Below, in pieces: positions 55,701 to 64,000 of a stretch of DNA of 64,000 nucleotides. The notes beneath the pieces were generated by a model that did no database searches, had not been told where the DNA came from, and was given only the letters and a program-made list of their open reading frames with translations. The DNA is from Lolium rigidum (Eukaryota > Streptophyta > Magnoliopsida > Poales > Poaceae), in contig NC_061514.1 in NCBI RefSeq assembly GCF_022539505.1, forward strand, positions 215,783,837 through 215,847,836. The letters run 5' to 3'. The translations under genes were made by a program, and so were the position numbers. Numbering within the stretch: the stretch's first letter is position 1; every line of letters starts with the position of its first letter.

Positions 55701-56389
55701 CACATGTTGGATACACCCACACTATTTTGGTTCCCATTTTTGCCAAATGTCTCTTGGAGCTTTCCCTTCGCAAGTGGTTTTTCTCCAAGTTCTTCTTCGA
55801 CCGCGACTACCCAACTCTACATGGGACAACCATCATGGACTACCTCATCGGTGAGGAGGAGCAAGAGTCGAGGACGACTCTTCCCCAAGGGGGAGATGAT
55901 GCAGCCCCGCCTATCGTCGATGCTACACCATGGCCAAGGAGTCCCCCAAGTGGACCAACAACACAAACCCCCGCCATATATGTCAAGGTGAACCCTTTCC
56001 TCTCTATGGTCGACCTCAACACCAACGTGAATGGTATGCTACCTCATGCCTATCATCATTGTGTCTATAGGTGCCGACATCGACAAGGACCAAGAGAGAA
56101 GGAACTCCCATGGTGCAAGGAAGAGGAGAAGAAGAAGGAAAGAAGAGAAGAAGGAAGAGGAAGAAGAGGCGGGAGGAAGAGGCCCAGCCTGGCCGGTCCA
56201 GGACCCGGTCGGACCGGACCCACAACCGGGCCGTCCGGTCCCAGGCCCGGCCAACCGGGCGCCCAACCGGGCGCAGCTCCTCGTACGGGCGAAGACCGGA
56301 AACCTCGCAGCTTCCCGGTTTCCGACCGGTCGACCGGACCCTCGACCGGACAGCCCGGTCCACAGTGCCCGGTCAGACCGGACCCTTGA
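52730..56389 (+). CDS. F3: intact 1,219-codon ORF, zinc knuckles plus catalytically dead RT
   Basis: Residues 1-105 are acidic (SITDISDIEELDNDHGS repeat unit); 120-290 His/Arg/Ser-rich; 299-312 and 317-330 are two CCHC knuckles. 340-840 is acidic and unrecognised, with CPKC (687-690) and CLVC (709-712) spaced like a zinc ribbon. 845-1005 aligns with RT palm to connection (LLLLMQHIL, VVVCLDVIIIHSENLKDHV, FVPFAWDKA), but YFDD is VCLDV (55340-55354), so polymerase activity is not expected. 1030-1055 (EEEQESRTTLPQGGDD) is the E integrase end at the polypurine tract; the rest is LTR-encoded. No capsid, protease, RNase H or integrase core. A role in RNA binding, packaging or as a structural partner is inferred only. 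Confidence 0.85.
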   Translation: MYSDEEDTEEYMGHFEEDTSSSTADVEEHVELYSDYGSPSITDISDIEELDNDHGSSSIIDMDDMVEHHLEDDFDELYIDNGSSSMDDMVEQRHAYDIDTMAEPHLVTYLANGATYEDRGPPRWHHHMDHQERPHHDRHRHSSTSSTRRHHESAYAQDRRLQVHHMEHQERPHHERHRHSSPSSTRRRKQHAKSHEPSSRHGKDRHRHTSPHELRHHKPLHHRHRPTSSTSLRRHHSSHKYDARRREPRHEGDKHHDRVPTTPRMASAHRAYLPHKATSTSCATTTMASTSSRAYGLRCYKCKQQGHPPRECPNLLCEVCKAKGHVAWQCTTPSAKTLYFDKLQAQVPKIPIAPTLQDGDLQGQLKDDVDRRLALYDTMVPPLEDDLGGDGVEHGDHGILPSPMEADGVEMVEHGNFPSTKEAHGDEKVEPTPLCLINEFVPIPCERESHLAHLSESDSELSDFHPICEFECFRLEDMSDTQSELREVDDRSMEDIAFANTLTSPSFVSSYVALGSTEDEFPLMETMYMVHEDDDISPCLLQDGHVDHMDPPTSTTPTSNESAYKGNNIGVDDTMIPLVDMMTYECMHDLDDPFATSHATFTFPCDALLDNIVDHVEVNACDTMTMPCYESFQFSTIACNMSTTCSLPCIACDDNDYDHASVVTPLMNTCSLHRVVDNNDNMFHMLCPKCLHHSMILASKIVNNCSFLCLVCKNAYFIVHEMAPIAFSIFDDHELPHAMNAPSCHMHHRHAFHTILVDTNGDVHKTWNIMMDDVFLYHAHTLFVFSFVCIGTRMTTSTATEHELTKRAIESYPNKDLTRGNHTKGYIPTSLRPHVFPTCLVEFPVWSNSSSPLLLLMQHILTHLVGTMVVVCLDVIIIHSENLKDHVIHVRDTLCILCHMSRKKLLFFGFFISSLALALDSLTLEDTHTRLTPTILYQARSLHRIAIAHNNFAPNFAADTCLLFVPFAWDKATPHIFDTIQLLHAQIFALPHVGYTHTILVPIFAKCLLELSLRKWFFSKFFFDRDYPTLHGTTIMDYLIGEEEQESRTTLPQGGDDAAPPIVDATPWPRSPPSGPTTQTPAIYVKVNPFLSMVDLNTNVNGMLPHAYHHCVYRCRHRQGPREKELPWCKEEEKKKERREEGRGRRGGRKRPSLAGPGPGRTGPTTGPSGPRPGQPGAQPGAAPRTGEDRKPRSFPVSDRSTGPSTGQPGPQCPVRPDP
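55887..55896 (+). other. F3 polypurine tract
   Basis: AAGGGGGAGA directly before TGATGCAGCC, inside the ORF. Confidence 0.85.
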
Positions 56390-56926
56390 CCGGACAGCCC
56401 GGTCACAGGCCCGGTCAGACCGGACCCAAACCGGATCTGACGGGAATGACCCACCAAACGGCCCAAGTCGGTCCACCACTTACCTGTTCGGCCCAAGCTG
56501 CCTTGTATGCCTATATAAGCACCTAGGTCACCCCCTTACCTCTTCAGACAAGATTTAGGCTTAGACATGGATTTGAGCTTTGTCTCCCTAGGGTTTCATC
56601 CCCTTTGTATCAAGGCTACCCTTGTTGGATGATTGGATTTGTGAGTGTGAGATTCTAGTGCTACCCACTCTCTCTCCCACTCCTAGATTCATCTCCCTCA
56701 CCGATCTCTCACTCCGGGATTCTACCGAGCGTCTCTCCCGGGTTGATTCTATTGGCGTGGTCCATCGAGCCACGGGGGTAAGTATCGATTGTATCGGGTT
56801 GGTGTGCGTACGTGAGTTCTTCGTGTTCATCGTGTTCATCGTGTTCTTCGCGCTCTCCCTCACTCCCTCCTTGGATTTCGGGTCAACCGCAAGATCGGGC
56901 CACACACGGGGTCTTAGACCTCATCA
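55897..56926 (+). repeat. F3 3' LTR
   Basis: Pairs with 50102-51129 with few differences, for example ttcagacaag here and ttcgtacaag there. Confidence 0.93.
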
Positions 56927-56931
56927 ACGGA

Positions 56932-57034
56932 TTTCACGTTGTAGGTGATCACGTAGTGCCTCATACTCCAGCCAAGTAACTGTCGCTGCTGGATCCTTTT
57001 TCTGCATCACATCAACATTCTCGGTAGAAGACAT
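56932..57034 (-). pseudogene. H: gag N-terminal codons, separated by F3
   Basis: ATG at 57034, then a frame reading SSTENVDVMQKKDPAATVTW up to the F3 insertion site. The frame is in phase with RVANEALDKDIQSVH at 50096-50041 when F3 and one acgga are disregarded. This defines the true gag start of H. Confidence 0.8.
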
Positions 57035-57980
57035 GATTAGTAGGTTAGTGCACTAAAGAAAAATCTTTGGTGGTACTCTCACAAATCACTTAAAACTGAT
57101 AAGAAAGGTAAATCTTACCGCTCCAAAGTGAATTAGTATTGCTTACCAACTTGGATTGACGGACTAGTGCACGGATGTAGCGAAGCGAATATCAAGGGTA
57201 TAAGAACAATCATACGACAAAGCAGGATATATGTGGGGCTGTAGGTGGGCTACCTATTTGCACCAATAACAAGCTCTAGCGCTGACCGTAGACAACCAAT
57301 GATACTCACACAAGGCGATATAATGGGGCAATGCAACTATATGTGGGAAAGGTTGCAATGCACTAGAGAGACGCTAGCAAAGCTCAACGAGACAGGCACA
57401 AGATTGCTCAACTACGAGTGCAGTAAAGTAAACTTAGGCCTTCACTTGATTCAACTAGCACAACACTTTTCTTTTTGTATTTTTCTTTTTGTAGAACACA
57501 CGCAGCTATGTAGCTCTTTTTTTGCTTCTTTTCAATTTTCTCTTTTTTTTTGATTTTCTGACACAACTCCTTGATAACACGGCCAACAGAAATTGCAAAG
57601 CACCAAAACCTAACGAGCAGCCTGTCGAGCGGTAAAACTAGTCTCTTCTGGGGAAGTTCCTAGTCACTTTATATCGATAGGCTGTGTCTATGGTTGGGAA
57701 CAAGCACACTGTACGCTATGTGGACTCGGAGTAACAAAACTGATACCACTAGATATAGTAACACAAGATGATAGAGTAAACACAAACCCTAACAATTCTA
57801 CTAGATGAAAGATAAAGAGACGCAAAAACAACTACGAAAAGCAACTAAAACTCGAAATTAGTGCAATCTAAGGCTATGGCAAACCCTAACCCTAACTTTT
57901 TATGGCTTTTTCTGGATAGGAAAACACTCACAACTCAACTATGGGGTGGATTGTGGATGGCTTACCGAGGAAAACTGGAA
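57035..57980 (-). other. H: untranslated leader
   Basis: Mixed composition with pyrimidine-rich runs on the plus strand (57466-57553). No gene is supported. Confidence 0.65.
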
Positions 57981-57991
57981 ATCTGATACCA
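57981..57991 (-). other. H primer-binding site
   Basis: Minus strand TGGTATCAGAT, three bases inside the 5' LTR; fits initiator tRNA-Met for ten bases. Confidence 0.78.
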
Positions 57992-57994
57992 AGA

Positions 57995-59060
57995 TGATAA
58001 GGGGTTGCCCGATCTTCTCAGCAAGCGACGGGTGGTGATGAACACGTGATGGTAGCAGCGGATGAAATCGATGATGATGAGGAGGATAACTTGTATGACG
58101 CCGACGAAGTCTCTCGATTGATTCCTGATGCCAACGCAACAGCTCTCAACCCCGCAAGATATTCGCAACTCCACACACTTGCGCACGTAGCCGCCGACCA
58201 CGAAGCGGTAAATTGCAATCTTCTAATCCCCAATGGAACAGCAGATCACACACAAACTTTCAGTAGCATAAAACTCCAGATCGCAACGAATTGGAGAATT
58301 GGGGAACAATAGTTTTGCTTAGCAAACAACTATGAACTAGGGTTTATCTTAAACGTGGTCTAAAGCAGCTAGGGGGTCGTCCAAGGCACTTATATAGGCG
58401 TCCGGGACGAGTTCTGGTCGAAAAATACAAGTAAAACCGACCTGCAATAGATCTGGTCGAGACAGACTCGGACTCGGTCCGGTCCGGGATCCGGTCGACC
58501 GGGCCGTGGACCGGGCGGGCCGGTCCGTGGTCCGGTCAACCGGTCGGAAACCGGGAACCGCGAAGCTTCCGGCTTCGCCCCGTACGATAAATTTCCTCCG
58601 GCTGGCGGCCGGTTGTCGACCGGTCGACCGGGCCGTGGACCGGGCTGGCCGGTCCGGGGCCGGTCGGACCGGGTTCCGGACCGGCCCGAACTTCTTCTTC
58701 TCCTCTCGCGCATGCCTCCCGCTCCTCCCTCGCGCGTCCATGAGATATCTTCATGTCCAGCTCCATGTCCAGCCTTCACGGCCCTCTTGACGTCCGTCTT
58801 CATGTCCAGCTGCTCCTCTCCTCGTGCGATGCTTGTCTCCTCTTGATACCCGATGATACATAAGTAATAGGACTTAGGCAAGTATAAAGTTCTCATCAAT
58901 CAAAGTATCGTTTAGGAACAAGTTCACCTGTTGTTTAAGTAGCTTCGCACGAGCTCTTGTAATTGGTCCAATCCGAACTTCATTGGACTTGAGCTTCACA
59001 GCAGGTTCATCTTCATTTGCTAATGACGGAGGTAGTAGTGAGGTAGGGATGTCCTCATCA
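57995..59060 (-). repeat. H 5' LTR
   Basis: Pairs with 44479-45543. TATA at about 58389-58397 and CCGGTC array 58475-58690. Confidence 0.9.
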
Positions 59061-59065
59061 TGGTG

Positions 59066-59255
59066 CGCCACTGCTGCGTGTGGACGTGTGCCACTGCTGT
59101 CTCCAGGACGTGCGCCACTGCTGAGGTTCCTGGTGCGCCACTGCTAGTCTCGGAGGGGATCACAGGGCAGTGCGCCACCGGATCCGCAGCAGTGCGCCAC
59201 CGCTACTTAGTGGACGTGCGCCACAGATGGGCCACTAGTGCGCCACTGCTACGAT
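59066..59255. repeat. CACTA subterminal repeats, third block
   Basis: About eight GTGCGCCAC or close variants (59066, 59087, 59112, 59132 and on), ending before a T run at 59262. Confidence 0.85.
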
Positions 59256-59492
59256 TTCGATTTTTTTTTTGTATCCTGGCAGGTATTTATACAGGTTGTA
59301 TATCACAGTACAATAGCACAATACAGGATATATAACACCATATAAACAACATCATAGCTTATCCATACATAGTTCTTCACATTAGCCCCACATGATTCAC
59401 AAGATTTCACATTAGAGAAGTTACGAGGTTACAATGCAAGTTACAGAGTTACAAATTCACAAATGAGATAGTGGTTACACAAGGTCGATCAT
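59256..59492. other. CACTA interior, no gene seen
   Basis: AT-rich, with several short ttacaaggttac-like motifs; 3' flank of the small minus-strand gene. Confidence 0.5.
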
Positions 59493-59745
59493 CTAAACTA
59501 CCATCACATAGAAGAGAGCTAGAGTCACTACTAGCACCGTCCCGATGAAAGTGGTCTTCATCCGGTTCCTCCTCCGCTCCGTCCTCTCTCCCGCCGCATA
59601 GCGTGCGTATCCGTCTTCGGCCTCCGCTCTAGTGGTGTACCCTTTGTAGCCGTTACCACTAAAACAGTGAACCCGTCTCCGACACTCCTCCCAGCTCATT
59701 GTAGACTCCGGGAACCTTGCCCTTGTACACGACATACCACGTCAT
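59493..59745 (-). pseudogene. CACTA-borne RNase H1 N-terminal (viroplasmin-like) domain protein, frameshifted
   Basis: An ATG at 59745 opens MTWYVVYKGKVPGVYNE, then an extra base near 59695 shifts the frame. The other frame continues WEECRRRVHCFSGNGYKGY and TRAEAEDGYARYAAGE. The W..C...V..F.G..YKGY..R.EA pattern is that of the RNase H1 hybrid-binding domain (viroplasmin family), which I know as cargo of grass CACTA elements. A basic stretch (RTERRRNR) and a hydrophobic C-terminus (TVLVVTLALFYVMVV), a likely membrane anchor, follow. Because of the shift this copy is probably dead. Confidence 0.72.
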
Positions 59746-59849
59746 ATCCGCACATATATGAACAAGCCAAAGAAACATTAGTGCACGCTCATAGATGTTT
59801 GCAACGAATAGGAGCAAACTCAAAAACGATACAAGTAGTATGAACTAAA

Positions 59850-60830
59850 AGGCATGCCTCATACATTGTTGGTTGGAAACAAATATTAACATTTAGGGAA
59901 GGGGTCGGCGAAACCAAGTAGGATGCACAAGAGATTGATACTTGTGTCATCGCACCAGGTTCACTGGCCCCTCCCCCAAGTGTATAGGTGACCAAACATT
60001 CTAATCATCGGCATTTTGAGATACCAAAGCAAATGGAATGACAAGGGCCTCATACATTGTTGGTCAAAATAAATATTAACATTTAGGGAAGGCGTTAGTG
60101 AGACAAAGTAGGATGCACAAGAGATTGATACTTGTGTCATCGCACCAGGCTCACTAGCGCCTCCCCCAAGTGTAGTGACCACAAAATTTAATCATCGGCC
60201 AATGCAATTAAGAAGTGCCAACTCAAATAAGAGACAAGTAGCTAGTATGAACTAAATGGAATGCCTCATACATTTTTGGTCGAAACAAATATGAACATCC
60301 CGGGATGGCGTTAGTGAGGCCAGGTAGGATGCACAAGAGATTGATATTTGTGCCATCACACCAGGCTCACTAGCGTCACCCCAGAGTGTACAGTTGACCG
60401 AACATTCTAATCATCGGCACTAAAATTGAAGAAAGAGCCAAGTGGTATCAACTAAATAGCATATGCCTCATACATTGTTGGTCAAAACAAATATTAACAT
60501 TCCGCGAAGGAGTCAGCGAGACCAGGTAGGATGCACAAGAGATTGATATTTGTGCCATCACACCAGGCTCGCTGATGCCTTCGCGGAGTGTACAGGTGAC
60601 CAACCATTCTAATCATCGGCATTCTGAAAAACCAAAGAAAATGGAATGACGAGGGCTTCATTGGTCAAAACAAATTTTAACATTCAGGGATGGAGTAAGC
60701 GAGGCCAGGTAGGATGCACAAGACATGGATATTTGTGCCATCACACCAGGCTCGCTTGCTCAACCCCCGAGTGTACAAGTGACCAACCATTCTAATCATC
60801 GGCATATGCAAACAAAATTAACGACCAAAT
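59850..60830. repeat. Five-unit tandem array of hairpin-bearing repeats
   Basis: Units of about 180-216 bp share catacattgttggtc, a hairpin, and ccattctaatcatcggca. Hairpins lie at about 59896-59976, 60086-60166, 60302-60382, 60502-60586 and 60687-60767. Each has outer arms of 17-19 nt, a constant core (AGGATGCACAAGA ... TTGTG.CATC.CACCAGG) whose GATGCACAA pairs with TTGTGCCATC, and a short loop. In unit 4 CCGCGAAGGAGTCAGCGAG faces CTCGCTGATGCCTTCGCGG (17 of 19 pairs). No ORF. The class is unknown to me. Confidence 0.85.
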
Positions 60831-61204
60831 CAAGTGCGGAAAACGATAGAGCCATATATATAAGTTCACAAACATAGCCGAACTAGTAATTAAACTAAGC
60901 CATTTCATGAACAAACCCTAAGAATGCCATGGCACATGTATTATTAATTCCTTGTGGACTGGTTCAGCATTGATTTGTCCATCTTTCTCTAATCCTTTTC
61001 TCATTAGTTATCTACTACAAGGATGCACCAAAGCAAGCAAGCAAAAACTACTACAAGGGCAAGCATCTGAAACAGCAGGTTTATCTGACGAAACTGAACA
61101 TTTGCAACAAAACATGTGCAACAAAGAACTACTGCAAGGACAAGCTACATTTGCAGCAAGAACATCAAGCTTTCATCTAGTAAACTAAACACTAACATGG
61201 TAGC
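60831..61204. other. CACTA interior, no gene seen
   Basis: A 78-codon ORF (60952-61188) is present without recognisable domain; CAA/GCA-rich text gives it low weight. The LINE tail begins at 61205. Confidence 0.45.
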
Positions 61205-61225
61205 TTTTTTTTGAAGGTGAAACAG

Positions 61226-61246
61226 TGGGGTAAAACCCCACTGCAA
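61226..61246 (-). other. LINE 3'-end stem-loop
   Basis: CAGTGGGG-TAAAA-CCCCACTG: a perfect 8-bp stem with a 5-base loop, about 15 bases from the poly(A) tail. Such 3' hairpins can be the RT recognition site in LINEs. Confidence 0.75.
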
Positions 61247-61397
61247 TTTTTATTATAAAAGGCAAAAAATTACAAGGTTACAAAAGAAAAAGAAGAAGAA
61301 GAAGAAGAAAAAGAAAAAGAAAAGAAAGAAAGAAAGAAAAGAAAAGAAAAGAAAAGAGCAAGCTGTACAAGGAGTACAGAATGCTTAAACTGAAGAG

Positions 61398-63936
61398 CTA
61401 AGAAAGGATTCGAGCCAAGCTTTGTATGCCTCGGATCTTTTTTTCTTCATTCTCGAAAGAGAGTAGGATGAGCTCTTGCTTAAAAACTGTCTTCCAGGCA
61501 CTTAAAGAGGGAGTCCGATCTTCAAAAATCTTCCCGTTTCTAATAATCCAAATGGCCCATGCTGCCAGGATGATGATCTCCACAAGCAAAAGGCAAGGAT
61601 AAATGATCTTTAATCTCATAGAAAGCTTCCAGGACTGAGTGCTGATTCAGAACTTGGGGGCAAATCATAGCCCAACATGACTGAGCAAAAGGGCAACTCC
61701 AGAAGAGATGTGCCAAGGTTTCTTCTTGGTTACATTGTAATGTGGCACAGTTGAAGGATGGAAGATGACAATTATTTCTCTTAAGAAGATTCCTTGTATT
61801 TAGTCTGTCATGTAGAAGGAGCCAGAAAAAGAACTTGTGTTTGGGTTGACAAGAGGACTCCCATATCCAAGAGAAGAATTTTGGTGCATGTTGTTCTCCA
61901 ATCATGAATTTATAAGCCTTTTTTGTTGAGAACTTATCAGATCCCCAAATGTAAGTCCAAGAATCATGTCGTGAATGATGCATCTCAGCTTGCACATTTT
62001 CACATAAGGATTCCAACTGCTCAAATTCATCAAAAGCTTGTTGAGAGAGGGGAAGATGGAAGAGATCCTGTAGGTACTCCATGTGAATAACTTTACTCAC
62101 AGAAATATCAGCTTTCTTGGTAAAGGAAAAAAGATGTGGGAATTTGTGGTCCAAAAATGAGTCCCCCCAGAGATCAGTCCAAAAAACACAGTCTTGCCAT
62201 TCCCCACATAACATCTTGCCATAGATTTATAGGTATCAATGAGTTTAAGATGTGTTTTCCACCAGAAGGATCCTTCAACTTTAATTCCAGGGAGTCCGTC
62301 TTCGCATAGTAGGTATCTCTTACAAGGTGTACCCAAGGAATATCGTAGTTATTGTAGAATTTGTCCAGATTCTTGAGAAGAAGAGCTTTATTTTGAATAT
62401 CAAGATTAAGAACTCCCAAACCACCTTGTTCCTTGGGTCCGCAAATTTTCTTCCAAGATACCGGAGCATTTCCTTTTGCTTGCACATCTGCAGCCTTTTT
62501 TCCTCCACTGTGCAATGCCTCATATATTTAATCACTTGATCTTTAATTGTGACAGGGACATCCAGACAAAGACATGAAAAAAATGGGTAATGATGCAAGA
62601 ACAGACTTGACCATCTGTAATTTTCCTCCATAATTCAAGAAGTCTGCAATCCCACCAAGCCTAGTTTGCACTCTTTGTACAATTGGTAGGAAATGTTCCA
62701 GAGATGGTTTTGAAATACTGAGTGGGAGACCCAAATAAGTGAAGGGTAGAGATCCCACTTTACAATTTAGAGTGGCATCAAAATGGGCCAGTCTGTCAGG
62801 GGACATATTGATTGGCATCATGCTAGATTTCTGATAATTAACTTTGAGTCCAGTTGATATTGCAAAAGATTGCAAAATTGATTTTAAGCATAGCAATTGT
62901 GTAGCATCTGCCTTCATGACAAGAAGTGTATCATCAGCATACTGAATCACAGGGAAATCTGGGCATGGTGTGCAGGGAATTGGTTTAGAAAGGAGATTGA
63001 GGGTCATAGCTTTGTTTAGCACAGACTGTAGGAAATCAGCTGCAAGGACAAAAAGCAAAGGTGATAAAGGATCTCCCTGCCTCACACCCCTTCGCAAGTA
63101 AAATTTCTTTCCAGGAACACCATTTAGCATGACAGAAGATGTCCCGTAACTAAGAATCATAGCAATCCAAATCGATCCACTTATCTCCAAAACCTTTAGC
63201 CTTAAGGATTTTTAAGATTGTTGCATGCTCAATTTTGTCAAAGGCTTTTTCAAAATCTAGCTTTAGAATAAGAATCTCCTCTTTTGAATTGTGACATTGA
63301 AAGAGATATTCAAAGGCCCACCCTAGGCAGTCCTGAATGGATCTTTTCTTCAGGAAGCCATATTGATTTTTATGTACCAAAGTGAGAATGATACTTTGTA
63401 ATCTATTGGCCAGCAGCTTGGTGATGATTTTGAGGACACAATTAAGCAGAGAGACAGGCCTAAAGTCCCGAGGTGTACTTGGATTATCAACTTTTGGAAC
63501 CAGAGTAATAAAGGAAGAATTTATACTTTCTAGGTTAAGCTTCCCAGCATGAAAATCTCTTATCAGTTGCTTGACATCAGGAGCAATAATAGACCAGCAG
63601 AGTTTGACAAATTCATTATTGAAGCCATCGTGCCCAGTGTGATTTATCATTTGGAAGGAGCTTGACCACTTCTATTTCCTTATCAGAGAAAGGAGCTTGT
63701 AGCATCAAATTCATATCTTCAGAGATGTTTGATTCAAGAATTGTGTCAAGGTTAAATTGCATCTCTGGGTGGTCTGACTGCCCCATTCTATCTTTGAAAG
63801 CTTTCCATAAAATAGCAGCTTTTCCTTCATGATCAGAGACTTCAACTTGGTCTGAGTTCTGTAGCATTGTAATGTAATTATGCCTGTAATTGATAGTGGC
63901 CTTTGTATGGAAGAACCTGGTGTTTGCATCACCCAA
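61398..63936 (-). pseudogene. LINE ORF2: reverse transcriptase and zinc-binding RT C-terminal domain, frameshifted
   Basis: Pieces in order: 63936-63616 (GDANTRFFHTKATINYRHN, the linker after the endonuclease); 63650-63150 ([41 protein letters not shown]); 63190-62543 (GVRQGDPLSPLLFVLAADFL and catalytic YADD at 62941-62930; FTYLGLPL); then 62631-61540 with SWKKICGPKEQGGLGVLNL and the zf-RVT domain (PKHKFFFWLLLHDRLNTRNLL, ETLAHLFWSCPFAQSCW). At least five frame changes (near 63640, 63170, 62600, 62330, 62200 and 61600), so the copy is dead. The order is typical of plant L1 ORF2. Confidence 0.9.
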
Positions 63937-64000
63937 TTTGACCCATTTAATTTTCCCTCTTTGTTTCCAATAAGAGTTTTGGTTCTGAAGGAGAGTTATG

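Larger units (their letters stand above)
50102..56926 (+). mobile_element. F3: best-preserved non-autonomous E-related retrotransposon, inside H
   Basis: TSD acgga (50097-50101 and 56927-56931). LTRs 50102-51129 (1,028 bp) and 55897-56926 (1,030 bp), primer site 51132-51145, leader, one uninterrupted ORF of 1,219 codons, and polypurine tract 55887-55896. It is the only F copy in plus orientation, and lies in the gag N-terminus of H. Confidence 0.93.
44479..59060 (-). mobile_element. H: Ty3/gypsy retrotransposon with frameshifted gag-pol
   Basis: TSD tggtg (44474-44478 and 59061-59065). LTRs 44479-45543 (1,065 bp) and 57995-59060 (1,066 bp) start TGATAAGG and end CTCATCA on the plus strand. 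Primer site 57981-57991 and polypurine tract 45544-45559. All gag and pol domains exist but several indels break the frame, and F3 is inserted in the gag N-terminus. A third Ty3/gypsy family related to D and, more distantly, to A and E. Confidence 0.92.
37672..64000 (+). mobile_element. CACTA transposon, left terminus to window end, heavily interrupted
   Basis: It starts CACTACTAGGAAAAAGGC, the typical CACTA terminal inverted repeat of Triticeae, in A integrase (3-bp flank tga at 37669-37671). Own sequence: 37672-37855, 44364-44478 and 59066-61204. Insertions: F1, H and the LINE. The first three pieces carry GTGGCGCAC-type subterminal repeats; the last carries a small ORF and a hairpin array. 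The right terminus and transposase are beyond the window. Confidence 0.85.
61205..64000 (-). mobile_element. L1-clade LINE, 3' part, truncated by window edge
   Basis: A T run at 61205-61212 is the poly(A) tail on the minus strand. Just inside is a hairpin (61226-61246), then a purine-rich stretch (61285-61360, plus strand), then ORF2 pieces from 61398 upward. No LTRs. The 5' part (ORF1, endonuclease) is beyond the window. It is inserted in the CACTA interior. Confidence 0.9.

Noticed and set aside
57245..57553. 102-codon plus-strand ORF in the H leader
   Set aside because: No domain, ends in a T-run-coded Phe/Ser tail, antisense to the element.
59493..59745. A caulimovirus viroplasmin gene
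   Set aside because: No other viral gene is near; the CACTA subterminal repeats and the short length fit CACTA cargo better.
59850..60830. CRISPR-like array
   Set aside because: Units are 180-216 bp, spacers are not unique short sequences, the genome is a plant, and each unit is a hairpin.

Overview
The window is gene-free, repeat-dense DNA from a large-genome grass, most likely a Triticeae species (wheat, Aegilops, rye or barley group). The reasons are nested LTR retrotransposons with exact 5-bp target-site duplications (TSDs), two Athila-type LTRs starting TGATACGTC/TGATAAGTC, a CACTA transposon with GTGGCGCAC-type subterminal repeats, and a plant L1 LINE. I see no cellular protein gene, tRNA, rRNA or CRISPR. 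Labels used below are mine: A, B, C, D, E, F1-F3, H and S are elements.

Layout. 1-1471 is the end of a TGTAAC-type LTR, minus orientation. 1472-2304 is a plus-strand LTR fragment with a CCGGAACTTCC array and a TATA box. 2305-3557 (D) is an integrase C-terminus plus 3' LTR. 3558-3945 is an inverted integrase scrap. From 3946 a plus-strand Ty3/gypsy element, A, runs to 37671 and hosts everything else. Its gag is split by S (4700-9660, probable 3.7-kb solo LTR), which holds solo LTR C (5674-6882), which holds a piece of Athila LTR beside a 100-N assembly gap. Its RT/RNase H boundary is split by B (12902-36302, gag-protease-only Athila-like element, minus). B holds E (15500-30743, nearly complete Ty3/gypsy gag-pol, minus). 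E holds F2 (19741-26373, minus). The A integrase is then cut at 37672 by a CACTA transposon that runs past the window end. The CACTA holds F1 (37856-44358, minus), H (44479-59060, frameshifted Ty3/gypsy, minus; H holds F3, 50102-56926, plus) and a LINE (61205-64000, minus).

How the parts work together. E encodes capsid, zinc knuckle, protease, RT, RNase H and integrase. F1-F3 share E-like LTR ends, primer-binding site, leader and polypurine tract. They carry instead one ORF of about 1,150-1,220 codons with no recognisable capsid, protease, RNase H or integrase core. That ORF has two zinc knuckles, a large unrecognised region, and a reverse-transcriptase remnant whose catalytic YFDD is replaced by VCLDV while the frame stays open. 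This looks like a non-autonomous family mobilised by E-like partners, and it is my main candidate for an under-described system.

A second unusual signal lies in the CACTA interior at 59850-60800. Five tandem units of about 180-216 bp each hold an 81-86-nt hairpin whose two arms change together between units. In E, F and H the integrase C-terminal tail is encoded across the polypurine tract and into the LTR itself.

Limits: family names such as Sabrina, WHAM or others cannot be assigned without a repeat library. Boundaries marked by TSDs are exact; truncation boundaries are estimates.
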